A DNA stretch of 45,302 nt from Planctomycetaceae bacterium (GCA_021732845.1 JAKFUF010000075.1:1-45302), one strand, 5' to 3'. Numbered from the stretch's first letter, positions 17,801-26,478 are shown. The notes: generated from the sequence alone by a model not told the origin. Made by a program: numbers and translations.

Positions 17801-20800
17801 TGCCACGGCAGACGCCTGCCCCCCCCGACCGGCGAGCAGCGTGACCTGCGGCAGAAACGTGCCGTCGCCATTGCCGAACAGGACGCTCAGGTTGTCCGCC
17901 CCGCGGTTCCCCACGAACAGGTCTTGGACTCCATCGCCGTCGAGGTCGGCAACCACCACCGTTTCGGGGCCGAGATTCGTCCCGGCAGTCGTCTGCGGGG
18001 CAAAGGTCCCATCACCGTTCCCCAGCAGAATGCTGACATTCATGCTGGCCTGATTGGTCACCACGATGTCGCGGAAGCCATCGCCGTTCAGGTCGGCCAC
18101 GGCCACTGAATAGGGCCGGGAGCCGACCGCCAGCATGGTCTGCGCCTGGAATGTTCCATTTCCATTTCCCAGCAAGACGCCCACCGAGTCGCTGCCGGTG
18201 TTGGCCACGACCAGATCGAGGTTGCCGTCCTCGTTCACATCCGCCAGGGCGGTGGTGCGCGGATTCAGTCCGGTGGAGAAGCGGGTTTCGCTGCCAAATC
18301 CGCCGGCACCGTCATTGAACCGCACGCTGACGCTGGCGTCGTTCAAATTCGCCGTGACCACGTCGTCAAAGCCGTCGCCGTTCAGATCACCCAGCGAGCT
18401 GAAAACAGTCACGGTGCCCGATGTGTAAACCTGGGCGGGTGCGAACGTCGGTGTCGCGGCGACGATGTTGCCCGAGGCATCCTTGATCGAGGAGTTGTAC
18501 TTGAGCGCCAGGGCGACGGTGCCGTCGCCGATCACGTCGGTGATGATGACGGTATAGGTTGAGCCACCGGTCCCGAGAACTTGAATCGCGCCGGCCGTGA
18601 CTGATCCAGTGGTCACCAGCGTGAAATCGTCTTCAGTGACGCCAAAGACGTTCTCGCTGAAAGAGACGGTGTAGCTCAGCGAATTGCCATTGGTGAGCGC
18701 CGGGCTGTTGCGCGTGATGGACTGAATGCTGGGAGGCATGCGGTCGATGGCGTAGATCTCGCCCAGCCTGTCGCCCGTGGCGTTGTTGATCAGGACACTG
18801 ACACTGTTGCCACTGGAATTGGACGTGGCGATGTCGACCCGGCCATCGCCGTTCATGTCGACGGCGGTCAGCCCACGCGGATTGGGACCGGTGGAGAAGC
18901 TGCCCTGGGAGGTAAACGTGCCATCTCCGTTGTTGAAGAACACACTCAGCGAATCGCTGAAGTAATTGGCGGCGACGATGTCTTCCAGGCCATCGCCATT
19001 GATGTCCTTCGCGAGCACGGCATAGGGAAGGTCGCCGACCGGGAGAGTCTGCGCGGATCCGAAGGTGCCCCCATCGCCAAAAAACGCCGATACGGTGTCG
19101 TCATCACCGTTGCTCACCACGACATCGACGTGCCCGTCGTCGTCAAAGTCCGCGACAGCAATGGACGTTGGGGCATTTCCCGACCCAAAGCCGAGGGGAG
19201 TGTTGAACGTCCCATCGCCAACGGCCGTCATCACACTGAAGCCGCCGTTGGTGAAGTTGGCCGAAAAAACGTCGAGGAAGCCGTCCTCGTTGAAGTCGGC
19301 GAGGGCGATGGAGAAGGTCGCCCCGCCGCTGGCGAAATTGACCGGAGTCAGGAAGGTTCCCGTACCGGTCCCCATCAGCACCGAAAACGTACCGTCAAAG
19401 TTGCCAGTCACCACATCGAGAATGTCGTCAAAATTCAGGTCTGCCACGGCCACCGAAAACGGCTGCAGGCCTGCCACCGACGAGAGGGCCGCCTGAAATG
19501 TGCCATCACCATTTCCCAGGAAGACGTTGATGGTGCTGGATGATGTGGCCGCCACAATCAGGTCGAGATGTCCGTCGTTGTTGACGTCGCCTGTCGTGAC
19601 TGAAAATGGCTCGTTTTCGGTGGTCAGGTCGGGCTGAATGGCGAACGTCCCGTCACCGTTGCCAAGCAGCACGGTGATGCTGTTGCTGGCCGACGACGCA
19701 CCGGCAAGATCGGCGATACCGTCCTCGTTGAAGTCACCCGTGGCGACAGACCGGCCAGCCGATCCCGTGGCATGGTTCACTGGCGCGGCATAGGACACCG
19801 AGCGGCTCGAACTGACGAGCGCGTTGCCCGACAGGTCGCGGATGCTGTTGTCATCGACCAGGTTCAGTTGAACCGTTCCGTCACCCGAGATCCCGGAGAG
19901 CGCGACCCGGTACTGGCTGGCGCTGATTTGGATGACCCGCACCTGGCCGACCGTAAGACTGCCGGTTGTGGTCGTCGTAAAATCGCTCGCGTCGACACCC
20001 GTCACATCCTCGGTGAACGAGACGTTGTAGTACACCGTGGCTCGATTCGTGGCGCTTGTGGGCGGCTCGCCACGGGAAATGGATGCCACGTACGGGGAGA
20101 TCTGAACAACCGTGTACGGATGAAATCCTGTGGTGGTTCCATCCTTCGCATTGAGCTGCACGTTGACTGTGTTCGTCGACTGATTCACCGTGATGACATC
20201 GTCCCGTCCATCTCCGTTGAGGTCGAAGTCCTTGGCGGATGTCGGGGAATTCCCCACGGAAAAAATCTGCGGGCCGCCGAACAGGATTTCTCCGTTCGTG
20301 ACGAGCGCCGTGATGGAGTTTTGGCTCGGACTGCTGGTGACCAGATCAGCAATTCCGTCCCCGTTGAGGTCGCCCGAACTGATGGAGTACGGATTGGCGT
20401 CGACGGGGTAGTCGCTGCGGCTGAAGGTTCCGCTCCCGCCGTTGAACAGAACCGTCACGACACCGCCGGTGTAGCTCGTCGTGGCCACTTCCGGCATGCC
20501 ATCGCCGTTCAAGTCCAGCACGCGCATGGCGGTTGGCGAGCCTGCCACCGCGAACGAGATGGGGGTTTGAAACGTGCCGTCACCATTGCCGCGGAGCAGG
20601 CTGACATCATTCGAGCCCGTGTTCACGACCACCAGGTCGACGAGGCCGTCCGCGTCGATGTTGGCGATGGCTACCCCGTGGGGTGATGTCCCGGTGGCGA
20701 AGGCCGCCTGCGCGCCAAACGTGCCATCCCCATTGTTCAAGAACACACCGACGGTGTTGGAAGACGCATTCGCCACGACGAGGTCCGCGAACCCATCGCC

Positions 20801-21622
20801 ATTCACGTCGCCAGCCGTGACGGCCCGCGGTGCCGTGCCTGTCGTGTACTCGACTTCATTCTGAAATGTCGCATCGCCATTGTTGAGGTAGACCCTCAAA
20901 ATGGAGTTGTCGCCGTTGACCTGCGCGAGATCCAGAAAGCCATCGCTGTTGAAGTCACGGATCGCAATGGAATCCGGCCCGGCAAAGCCCGAACTGCCGG
21001 TGTTGCCGCTGCCGACTCCGTAACCTGTCGCAAAACTGCCGTCTCCATTGCCCAGCAGGATGTTCAAATTGTTGTTGTATTGGTAGGCCACCACCAGATC
21101 CGGGCGGCCATCGCCGTTCAGATCGCCGACAGCCAGCGCGAAGGCATTGCTCGCCGTCGTGTAAGTCTGCGGGGCCTGCAAAGACACTCCCAGATTGCCA
21201 TCCACCAACGCCAAACCGGACAGGTTGCGGATGCTGTCGTTGTCGACCAGTTTCAGGCCGAGCGTGCCATTGCCGGTGATTCCAGAGACGGTGACAAAAT
21301 AATTGATATTGTCGGTGGTGCCAAAATCGATTGTCGTGGCTTGAACCGTTCCCGTCCCCACAGCCACAAAGTCATCGGCGGTCACTCCCGTCACCGCTTC
21401 GCTGAAAACAACCTTAAAATCGACCGTGTCGGCGCTCGTGACCTGCGCCTGGAGCCGGTCGATCGAGTCGACAAACGGATTCCCCGCCAACAATGCCCGT
21501 TGTTCAAGGGCCTCGATCCGCACCGTCGAACGTCCGCGACGACGCTGGGGAGAACTCGGCTCGGAGAAAACCTTGGTCGACAGCAGCCGCTCTATAAATT
21601 GGCGAAAAGTTTGAAAACGCAT
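14813..21622 (-). CDS. Giant exported protein: 3 x 7 FG-GAP repeats, Ig-like and PPC domains
   Basis: A 2269-residue protein. The N-terminus carries the planctomycete extracellular leader (RIEALEQRALLAGNP, about residues 35-50). Then an Ig-like domain of the FSEAVTGVxxxDF type (about 54-150) precedes seven FG-GAP/VCBS repeats (about 155-500); the same pair recurs at about 505-960 and 962-1412, each again with seven repeats. A fourth Ig-like domain (about 1414-1515) leads into three pre-peptidase C-terminal-type beta domains (about 1519, 1644, 1777), a helical segment (about 1912) and a Pro/Ala/Lys-rich low-complexity tail. Nearly every repeat has a DxNxDG calcium-binding loop, as in integrin propellers. 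It is probably a surface or secreted adhesion protein. The tail lacks a known anchor motif. Confidence 0.9.
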   Translation of the reverse strand: MRFQTFRQFIERLLSTKVFSEPSSPQRRRGRSTVRIEALEQRALLAGNPFVDSIDRLQAQVTSADTVDFKVVFSEAVTGVTADDFVAVGTGTVQATTIDFGTTDNINYFVTVSGITGNGTLGLKLVDNDSIRNLSGLALVDGNLGVSLQAPQTYTTASNAFALAVGDLNGDGRPDLVVAYQYNNNLNILLGNGDGSFATGYGVGSGNTGSSGFAGPDSIAIRDFNSDGFLDLAQVNGDNSILRVYLNNGDATFQNEVEYTTGTAPRAVTAGDVNGDGFADLVVANASSNTVGVFLNNGDGTFGAQAAFATGTSPHGVAIANIDADGLVDLVVVNTGSNDVSLLRGNGDGTFQTPISFAVAGSPTAMRVLDLNGDGMPEVATTSYTGGVVTVLFNGGSGTFSRSDYPVDANPYSISSGDLNGDGIADLVTSSPSQNSITALVTNGEILFGGPQIFSVGNSPTSAKDFDLNGDGRDDVITVNQSTNTVNVQLNAKDGTTTGFHPYTVVQISPYVASISRGEPPTSATNRATVYYNVSFTEDVTGVDASDFTTTTTGSLTVGQVRVIQISASQYRVALSGISGDGTVQLNLVDDNSIRDLSGNALVSSSRSVSYAAPVNHATGSAGRSVATGDFNEDGIADLAGASSASNSITVLLGNGDGTFAIQPDLTTENEPFSVTTGDVNNDGHLDLIVAATSSSTINVFLGNGDGTFQAALSSVAGLQPFSVAVADLNFDDILDVVTGNFDGTFSVLMGTGTGTFLTPVNFASGGATFSIALADFNEDGFLDVFSANFTNGGFSVMTAVGDGTFNTPLGFGSGNAPTSIAVADFDDDGHVDVVVSNGDDDTVSAFFGDGGTFGSAQTLPVGDLPYAVLAKDINGDGLEDIVAANYFSDSLSVFFNNGDGTFTSQGSFSTGPNPRGLTAVDMNGDGRVDIATSNSSGNSVSVLINNATGDRLGEIYAIDRMPPSIQSITRNSPALTNGNSLSYTVSFSENVFGVTEDDFTLVTTGSVTAGAIQVLGTGGSTYTVIITDVIGDGTVALALKYNSSIKDASGNIVAATPTFAPAQVYTSGTVTVFSSLGDLNGDGFDDVVTANLNDASVSVRFNDGAGGFGSETRFSTGLNPRTTALADVNEDGNLDLVVANTGSDSVGVLLGNGNGTFQAQTMLAVGSRPYSVAVADLNGDGFRDIVVTNQASMNVSILLGNGDGTFAPQTTAGTNLGPETVVVADLDGDGVQDLFVGNRGADNLSVLFGNGDGTFLPQVTLLAGRGGQASAVADFNNDGILDLLVSNITDGTVSVLRGLAGREFDFAESTNAGPFPTTAVVADVNGDGTLDIISPNLAAVPSILVGQGDGTFILRVFLTTDGATFAAATSDLNNDGLPDVVSSHNGPDRINVLLNTTATQFTGDAHTIDQTAPNDVSILPTDPVATTTSASTLTFTVVFDEPVVGVTNSAFVVQTTGNVAFANMLVIADSQTQYRVVFSGVTGIGTLQVSLQGDSPVFDLAGNSLNVSGASASYQRTIADIPDSTATSQPIVLTTPQTGQTTTTTVFGTVDTPRDRDFYSFVAQRSGVVEVIQTSDDFGSGLFIYDEVGNLVALDSNIGGQRTATVRFNVETGRMFFIRSAAVGTTTGNYILTINYIVDEISNEFLDAYDISRDLAAGRGNLFLSNDAPSQRTTTIDTAFDTDFLRFVAPVTGQLTVTQVLGRARSGLDSILDAYLEVLQPGGPTGQLITTNDDFQGTDISRVRFNVIAGQAYYIKVYGFGVTSGDWALEFLTDALPTDREGDVSRDAVTVPLQPQENGQAGAGFSGSIDNTGDQDYQQFTAQFSGRATVNLTSALPLIVDAFDINNTRIAHDRTLQNTAQVQFDVVAGQTYFIKVATAIPGTTPPTGLRGQYNLRISVAVADPTPQPGAGVTPEQLRFLYQVLVEAIVQESTRTDRSRQEIAAAINQIIVNAYINMMGGIDQFVSPSELLWTDPVDFIQTDGEGRQAGFTKAEGLVVEYGSRTRYSGDGAVELLIIPNATASSLNVQFQGTGTGSFLAGINLISAANTRGVTIADTLFKGTTSVFLDFGGLANNPNIAGRSAFDNGSIAANVLAASSGGLGAGLSLSSLSSLVAIASLRTLSTVVASGERAGTRIEMPAAGSRPATLLSQGLKSLENLVRRLLEGDAATQSNAAPLATELMEWLLDSVFLPTDAKKAPADKPQPPAPEPGTGSARKPAKTGTEAKNASDPEPQAEPASGAANGSASHTQRRGPTAAPSAVAAAAVTK

Positions 21623-22182
21623 CAGTCGAGTTCTCTCAAAGACTCAGGCGACGTGCGATGTTCTGCGCGGCGTTATCAGGGTGACGTCACTGGTCGTCAC
21701 TTTGAGGTGGCGTTGTGACCACAGGCCTGCGACTTCGCCAACAATTCCAAGTTCGGCGCGCCAGCAACGATCGACCCCACCTAACGCGAGGACCAAGGCA
21801 CCACAATCGTAACTTCGTTCAGGGTGGTGGTCACCAACTATTTTTGTTCCGACCGTCACACGAATGCAGATGATTCAGCGGATCATTCAACCGCACGAAC
21901 TTTCACGCCGCAATTACGTGCGAGAGATCCGGTGCGGCAAGCTCAGCTCCTTGCAAAAGCAAACCGTGCGCCAATTCACCAAAGAGGAGGCAACTTCATA
22001 TCCTACACGTCCATTGAGAGAATCGACAACTCTTGTACCGACTCTCGTGCAAAGTCGGCAAAGCCATTGCAAACAGCCGAAACTGCCAGCCCAGTGCCAC
22101 TTCCAGGCTCCGCCTAGGCCCGTTCAGGGGATCGTCGAGTAGGCGGCGCGAGAATTTGGGAGAAGAGAACTGCTCGTTGGGC
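21623..22182. other. Intergenic region upstream of the giant gene and tRNA-Gly
   Basis: About 560 bp between the divergent giant gene and the tRNA-Gly promoter. Short open frames exist on both strands but none has a ribosome-binding site, protein-like composition or a recognisable family. The promoter of the giant gene must be here, but I could not single it out. Confidence 0.5.
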
Positions 22183-22210
22183 TTGAAACCGAACCAAGCT
22201 CCCCTATAAT
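22183..22210 (+). promoter_or_regulatory. Sigma-70-type promoter of tRNA-Gly (and perhaps trigger factor)
   Basis: TTGAAA at 22183-22188 and a perfect TATAAT at 22205-22210, separated by 16 bp, lie 31 bp upstream of tRNA-Gly. Because no terminator is visible between the tRNA and trigger factor, the transcript could continue into tig. Confidence 0.65.
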
Positions 22211-22240
22211 CCCTCTCTCTTGCGGGATGCATTCCGCATC

Positions 22241-22312
22241 GCGGGCGTAGCTCAGTGGTAGAGCACCACGTTGCCAACGTGGACGTCGTGGGTTCAAGTC
22301 CCATCGCCCGCT
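22241..22312 (+). tRNA. tRNA-Gly (GCC)
   Basis: A complete cloverleaf of 72 nt: acceptor GCGGGCG/CGCCCGC, D-stem GCTC/GAGC, anticodon stem CCACG/CGTGG with loop TTGCCAA (anticodon GCC at 22273-22275), variable loop ACGTC, T-stem GTGGG/CCCAT (one G-T pair) with loop TTCAAGT, discriminator T. CCA is not encoded. It lies 60 bp upstream of the trigger factor gene on the same strand. Confidence 0.96.
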
Positions 22313-22372
22313 CTTCAGTTTCCACGGCTTGACACTATCGCCGTCACTTTTGATAAACGCAGACAGACCAGC

Positions 22373-23887
22373 ATGAGCGACCACGATCACGATGCAGCGC
22401 ACGATCACGACCACGCGCATGATCATGATCACAGTCACGATCATGGACACGACCACTCTCACGATGCCCCCACGGGCGAGGTTGCGGCGCGGCACAAGTT
22501 GTCGCAGCAGTTTGAGGTGACCGATTCTGGCCCCTGCCGCAAGCACGTGAAAGTTCGCATTCCCCAGTCTGACATCTCGTTATTCCGTGAACAGGCGATT
22601 GGCGAATACCTGCGAATGGCCGTCGTTCCCGGATTCCGGCCCGGTCGGGTGCCACGGTCGCTCGTCGAAAAGCGGTTCCGCAAGGAAGTTGCCGGCCAGT
22701 TGCGACAGCAGTTGTTGATGGAAAGCTTGGAGCAGGTGGCCACCGACGCCAACCTCGACGCCATCAATGAGCCTGCGCTGGATGTCGAAGCCCTAGAGGT
22801 TCCTGCGGAAGGCGATTTTGCCTACGAATTCGACGTCGAAGTCCGTCCCGTCTTCGATCTGCCGAGTTACCGCGGCCTGAACATTCAGCGGCCGGTGCGC
22901 GAGATTACCGATGCTGATGTCAACGCCTATCGCGACCGCTACTTGGAGCAGTTCGGGACGCTGACCCCCATCGACGAGCCAGCCCAGGCTGGAGATTTCG
23001 TCGTCGCCGACATTCGGTTTGCTGCCAATGGGGCTGAGGTCAACCGCATCTCCGCACAGCGGATGCGCGTTCGTCCCATTTTGCGGTTCCAAGATGCCGA
23101 GGTCACAGGCTTTGCCGAGTTGATGACTGGCGTCACTCCAGGGCAATCGCGAACCGCCTCGACCACGGTTTCGCTGGAAGCTCCAAACATCGAGCTGCGG
23201 GGCGAAAAGGTCGAGATCCACTTCGAAGTTCAGGATGTCCTGCGGCTCAAAACGCCTGAACTGTCTGGTGACTTCCTCTCTCAGATCGGCGTGGATGACG
23301 CTGCCCAGCTCGACGAAGAGGTTCGCAGCGTCCTCAGGAATCAACTGGAACTGGAGCAGCGGCAGGCTGTTCGCCGCCAAGTTCTGGAAAAGATCACCGA
23401 GTCCGCCAGTTGGGAACTGCCCGAGTCGCTGGTGACCCGCCAGGTTTCCAACGCCCGTATGCGCGACTTGCTGGAAATGCAGGAGGCTGGCTACACCGAC
23501 GAGCAGATTCGCGAGCGCGACAATGCGATGCTGCACAATCGCGTATCCGCCACCCGCCAGGCGCTGAAGGAACACTTCGTTCTGGACCGCATCGCCACCG
23601 ACGAAAAACTCGAAGTCACGCCGGCTGATATTGAAGATCAGATCAGCCGCATGGCCCGCCAGCGCGGCGAATCTGCCCGTAAGATTCGCGCGCGAATGGA
23701 GAAGCAGGGCCTGATGGAGAATCTTCACGCCCAGGTTCTGGAACAGCTCGCAGTCGACCTCGTGGTGTCCAGTGCTGTTTTTGAAGACGTGCCGGCTGCG
23801 GATGAGCCACAGGCTCAGGTCGAGGCCATTTCCCGGTCGGTCTGCGGTGCCGCAGAAGCCATCCCGGTGCCTGCCACCACGGCTTAG
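22373..23887 (+). CDS. tig: Trigger factor with His/Asp-rich N-terminal extension
   Basis: A 504-residue ribosome-associated chaperone that meets nascent chains at the exit tunnel. The ribosome-docking signature is present as VVPGFRPGRVPRSLVEKRF (about residues 85-103), followed by a PPIase-like middle domain (GDFVVADIRFA ... VEIHFEVQDV) and the helical C-terminal arms (ISRMARQRGESARKIRARMEKQGLMENLHAQVLEQLAVD). Before the docking domain, residues 3-31 contain 13 histidines and 10 aspartates in alternation, an extension absent from the usual protein of about 430 residues. The ATG at 22373 is the first in frame after the tRNA; an upstream start would run through the tRNA. It leads the tig-clpP1-clpP2 group. 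Confidence 0.93.
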   Translation: MSDHDHDAAHDHDHAHDHDHSHDHGHDHSHDAPTGEVAARHKLSQQFEVTDSGPCRKHVKVRIPQSDISLFREQAIGEYLRMAVVPGFRPGRVPRSLVEKRFRKEVAGQLRQQLLMESLEQVATDANLDAINEPALDVEALEVPAEGDFAYEFDVEVRPVFDLPSYRGLNIQRPVREITDADVNAYRDRYLEQFGTLTPIDEPAQAGDFVVADIRFAANGAEVNRISAQRMRVRPILRFQDAEVTGFAELMTGVTPGQSRTASTTVSLEAPNIELRGEKVEIHFEVQDVLRLKTPELSGDFLSQIGVDDAAQLDEEVRSVLRNQLELEQRQAVRRQVLEKITESASWELPESLVTRQVSNARMRDLLEMQEAGYTDEQIRERDNAMLHNRVSATRQALKEHFVLDRIATDEKLEVTPADIEDQISRMARQRGESARKIRARMEKQGLMENLHAQVLEQLAVDLVVSSAVFEDVPAADEPQAQVEAISRSVCGAAEAIPVPATTA

Positions 23888-23931
23888 TTTCCGTTCGTTG
23901 TGTGGCAGGACTTAAATCGCCTTGGTGCGGC

Positions 23932-24115
23932 CTGACCAGTGAGCGAGGAACCCCGACAGCGGATGAAGAGGGGGCGTAAGCCACCCATCCGCGCCAGGGG
24001 TTCCGCAGCGAGCAGAACTGACCAGTGAGCAAGGAACCCCGACAGCGGATGTAGAAGGGGGGCGTAAGCCACCCATCCGTGCCAAGGGTTCCGCAGCGAG
24101 CAGAACTGACCAGTG
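23932..24115. repeat. Tandem 86/88-bp structured repeat, 2.1 copies
   Basis: Units at 23932-24017 and 24018-24105, with a third start (CTGACCAGTG) at 24106-24115. Each unit folds on the plus strand into one nested hairpin: GGAACCCC pairs with GGGGTTCC, GCGGAT with ATCCGC, GGG with CCC, and GGC with GCC around a GTAA (GNRA-type) tetraloop. Differences between units fall in loops, or give a G-U pair in the inner stem and one mismatch in the outer stem. It lies in the 406-bp space between tig and clpP1, where I see no gene. Confidence 0.85.
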
Positions 24116-24165
24116 CAAATTTTCCACCGTGCCTCCCCCCTCGCGCGTATAATGTGGGAGCGTGG

Positions 24166-24194
24166 TTGACAGGATTCAGGCTCACGGATAGAGA
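24166..24194 (+). promoter_or_regulatory. Possible promoter of the clpP1-clpP2 operon
   Basis: A perfect TTGACA at 24166-24171 is followed after 17 bp by TAGAGA (24189-24194), about 100 bp before clpP1. A perfect TATAAT also lies at 24148-24153 but has no good -35 element. Which of the two is used, if either, cannot be told from the sequence. Confidence 0.35.
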
Positions 24195-24293
24195 TACGCT
24201 GGCACGCTGAGAACTTGAACCGCGCCAGTGCCGATACGACTTGGCACCCACCGAATGCGGCTGCCGGTCGCATGAACATCAATTGAGGCTAGT

Positions 24294-24908
24294 ATGAATG
24301 ACCCCCGGTCTGCCCTCGTGTCTCCCATGGCTCAACGCTCGCGCGATTATGCGCGGCAGCGGCAGATGACGCTGGGGGACCTGCTCCTCGAAAATCGGAT
24401 CATCTTCCTCGACGGCGAGATTCACGACGGCAGCGCCAACCTGATCGTCATGAAGCTGTTGTTCCTGCAGTCCGAGAACCGCAACCAGGATATTCACCTG
24501 TATGTGAATTCCCCGGGCGGCTCGGTCACCGCGACGCTGGCCATCTACGACACGATGCGGTTTTTGGACTGCCCCATCGCCACGTACTGCGTTGGCCTCG
24601 CCGCCAGCGGTGGTGCCGTGGTTCTGGCTGGCGGCACAAAGGGTAAGCGGTTCGCCTTGCCGCACTCGAAAATGATGATCCACCAGCCGTTTGGACAGGT
24701 AGGCGGGCAGGTCTCAGACATCGAGATTCAGGCTCGTGAAATTCTGGAAACTCGTCATACGCTCAACAAAATCCTGGCTGAGCATACGGGCCAGCCATTG
24801 GATGTCATTGCCCGGGACACCGAGCGTGACTTCTACCTGCACGCGAACGCCGCCAAGGAATACGGACTCGTCGACGAGGTTCTCGTCAAGCCGACCCCGG
24901 CTGCCTGA
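24294..24908 (+). CDS. clpP: ATP-dependent Clp protease proteolytic subunit, paralogue 1
   Basis: A 204-residue ClpP. The catalytic serine is in [11 protein letters not shown], the histidine in MMIHQP and the aspartate in [22 protein letters not shown]. The oxyanion-forming NSPGGS motif is present. The serine motif AASGGA departs from the usual ASSMGA found in the second copy. It would form a tetradecameric peptidase chamber, alone or mixed with the second ClpP, and would be fed by ClpX/ClpA-type ATPases, none of which is in this window. GAGG lies 5 nt before the ATG. Located directly after trigger factor, a common bacterial order. Confidence 0.95.
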   Translation: MNDPRSALVSPMAQRSRDYARQRQMTLGDLLLENRIIFLDGEIHDGSANLIVMKLLFLQSENRNQDIHLYVNSPGGSVTATLAIYDTMRFLDCPIATYCVGLAASGGAVVLAGGTKGKRFALPHSKMMIHQPFGQVGGQVSDIEIQAREILETRHTLNKILAEHTGQPLDVIARDTERDFYLHANAAKEYGLVDEVLVKPTPAA

Positions 24909-24979
24909 GTGCGTCTTCTCGTCCGTGCCTGTGTTCGCTCTCCCCTCCTCCTCCTCCTCGCCCTGGTGACTGGCCTGCC

Positions 24980-25591
24980 ATGTCTGTCCTGATTCCGTAC
25001 GTGATTGAAAAGAGCGGCCGCGAAGAACGGGCGATGGACATCTACAGTCGCCTGCTCAAAGACCGGATTATTTTCCTCGGCACGCAGGTCAACGATGTGG
25101 TGGCCAACGCGATCGTGGCTCAACTGCTGTTCCTGCAGTTCGAGGACGACAAGGCCGACGTCCATCTGTATATCAACTCGCCGGGAGGATCGGTCTCGGC
25201 AGGGTTGGCGATTTACGATACGATGCAGTTCATCAAGCCGGATGTGGCAACGTACGTGATCGGTCAGGCCTCCAGCATGGGGGCGCTGCTGCTCACCGCC
25301 GGAGCCAAAGGCAAACGCAATGGACTGCCGCACAGCCGCATCATGATCCACCAGCCGCTGGCGGGCATGGAAGGCACGGCGACTGACTTGGAGATTCATG
25401 CGAAGGAAGTGATTCGCATGAAGCGGATGCTCAACGAGATTCTGCTGAAACACACCGGACAATCGCTCGACAAGATCAACAAGGACACCGACCGCGACAA
25501 TTTCATGTCCGCTGAGGAAGCCAAGTCGTACGGGCTCATCGACAACGTCTTGGAACGTCTTCCCGCACTCCCGCAACCACCCGCCGCCTAA
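24980..25591 (+). CDS. clpP: ATP-dependent Clp protease proteolytic subunit, paralogue 2
   Basis: A 203-residue ClpP with canonical motifs: INSPGGS, the nucleophile in [11 protein letters not shown], histidine in IMIHQP, aspartate in [22 protein letters not shown]. It starts 71 bp after clpP1 and is probably in the same transcript. It is closer to the standard bacterial ClpP than the first copy, so this one is likely the main housekeeping subunit. A short Pro/Ala tail ends both paralogues. No strong ribosome-binding site is visible before its ATG. Confidence 0.95.
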   Translation: MSVLIPYVIEKSGREERAMDIYSRLLKDRIIFLGTQVNDVVANAIVAQLLFLQFEDDKADVHLYINSPGGSVSAGLAIYDTMQFIKPDVATYVIGQASSMGALLLTAGAKGKRNGLPHSRIMIHQPLAGMEGTATDLEIHAKEVIRMKRMLNEILLKHTGQSLDKINKDTDRDNFMSAEEAKSYGLIDNVLERLPALPQPPAA

Positions 25592-25612
25592 GCTTTTCGC
25601 AAGGAAGCGAAC

Positions 25613-26443
25613 ATGCGTCTCTGCCGGACATGGATGTCCGTACTCGCGATGCTCGGGGTCTGCTCGATGGCACCCCTTGTCGGTGGCTGCGCGGGACGCG
25701 GCGAACTCGAGTCGGTCGAGTCGGAACTTCGCCAGCGCGAGGACATGATCACCGAGCTGGAAACCCGGCTGGCCGAAATGCGGACGGAAGACAAGGTCTC
25801 CAAGGGAGAGATTCAAGCCCTTCGTGACCAACTCTCTTCGCGTGGCTCAGCCACGCTGGTGGCCGAACAGGCCGCTGTTCTCCAAAAGGTGGAGAAAGTC
25901 GCCTTCCATTCCTTGCTGACCAGCGGAAAGAACACCGACGACGTGCGCGAAACCGACGAAGTCCTGTCCGTCCTGCTGATGCCCTTGGACGGCGATGGTG
26001 ACCTCGTCAAACTGCCCGGTGGCGTCGAGTTGGAACTGCTGGACCTGGCACTGCCTCAGGACCAGCAGCGGATTGGCAGGTGGACATTCACGATGGAGGA
26101 GGCCCGGAGCCACTGGCACCGTGGCTTGACCGCCGCTGGCTACCTGTTTGACGATCTGAAATGGGACCGCGCTCCGGTCTCGCGAGATGTCACCATCCAC
26201 GGCCGCCTGATCGCTCCCGATGGCCGGCAGTTCGACACGACGTCGCAGGTCGTGCTGAAGGTGGACAAGAATTCCCAGTCGAATCTGGCCAATGGACCAG
26301 CGACACCACTGCCAGACGCCAAGCCACCAGTTCGGACCACGGTTCATTCGACGACCAGCGGCCCCGGCCGACAGACAGTCACACCGATCCCAACAACAAC
26401 GTCAGACCGTTTCCCAGTCAACGAAATTCCACAACGCCGTTGA
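25613..26443 (+). CDS. Putative lipoprotein with coiled coil
   Basis: A 276-residue protein with a lipoprotein signal (MRLCRTWMSVLAMLGVCSMAPLVGGC; lipobox LVGGC, lipidated C26). A coiled coil follows (ELESVESELRQREDMITELETRLAEMRTE, about residues 31-60, and on to about 80), then a globular domain with strands (GVELELLDLALP, RIGRWTFTMEEA, DVTIHGRLIAPDGRQFDTTSQVVLKV), and a Pro/Thr-rich tail. It is 21 bp downstream of clpP2 with a good AAGGAAG ribosome-binding site, so probably cotranscribed. Its role is unknown; attachment of the coiled coil to a membrane suggests a structural or tethering function. I know no exact family. Confidence 0.7.
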   Translation: MRLCRTWMSVLAMLGVCSMAPLVGGCAGRGELESVESELRQREDMITELETRLAEMRTEDKVSKGEIQALRDQLSSRGSATLVAEQAAVLQKVEKVAFHSLLTSGKNTDDVRETDEVLSVLLMPLDGDGDLVKLPGGVELELLDLALPQDQQRIGRWTFTMEEARSHWHRGLTAAGYLFDDLKWDRAPVSRDVTIHGRLIAPDGRQFDTTSQVVLKVDKNSQSNLANGPATPLPDAKPPVRTTVHSTTSGPGRQTVTPIPTTTSDRFPVNEIPQRR

Positions 26444-26469
26444 CCGCAGCCCTTCGTACCACATACACT
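26440..26469 (+). promoter_or_regulatory. Possible promoter of tRNA-Pro
   Basis: TTGACC (26440-26445) and TACACT (26464-26469) with an 18-bp spacer lie just before tRNA-Pro. The -35 element overlaps the stop codon of the lipoprotein gene. Confidence 0.45.
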
Positions 26470-26478
26470 GCTCCCTCT

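Noticed and set aside
21644-22142. Short frames on both strands upstream of the giant gene
   Set aside because: No start context, no conserved-looking composition; considered noncoding.
23932-24115. CRISPR array
   Set aside because: Only two long units without short repeat-spacer alternation and no cas genes; the units are a single nested hairpin each.
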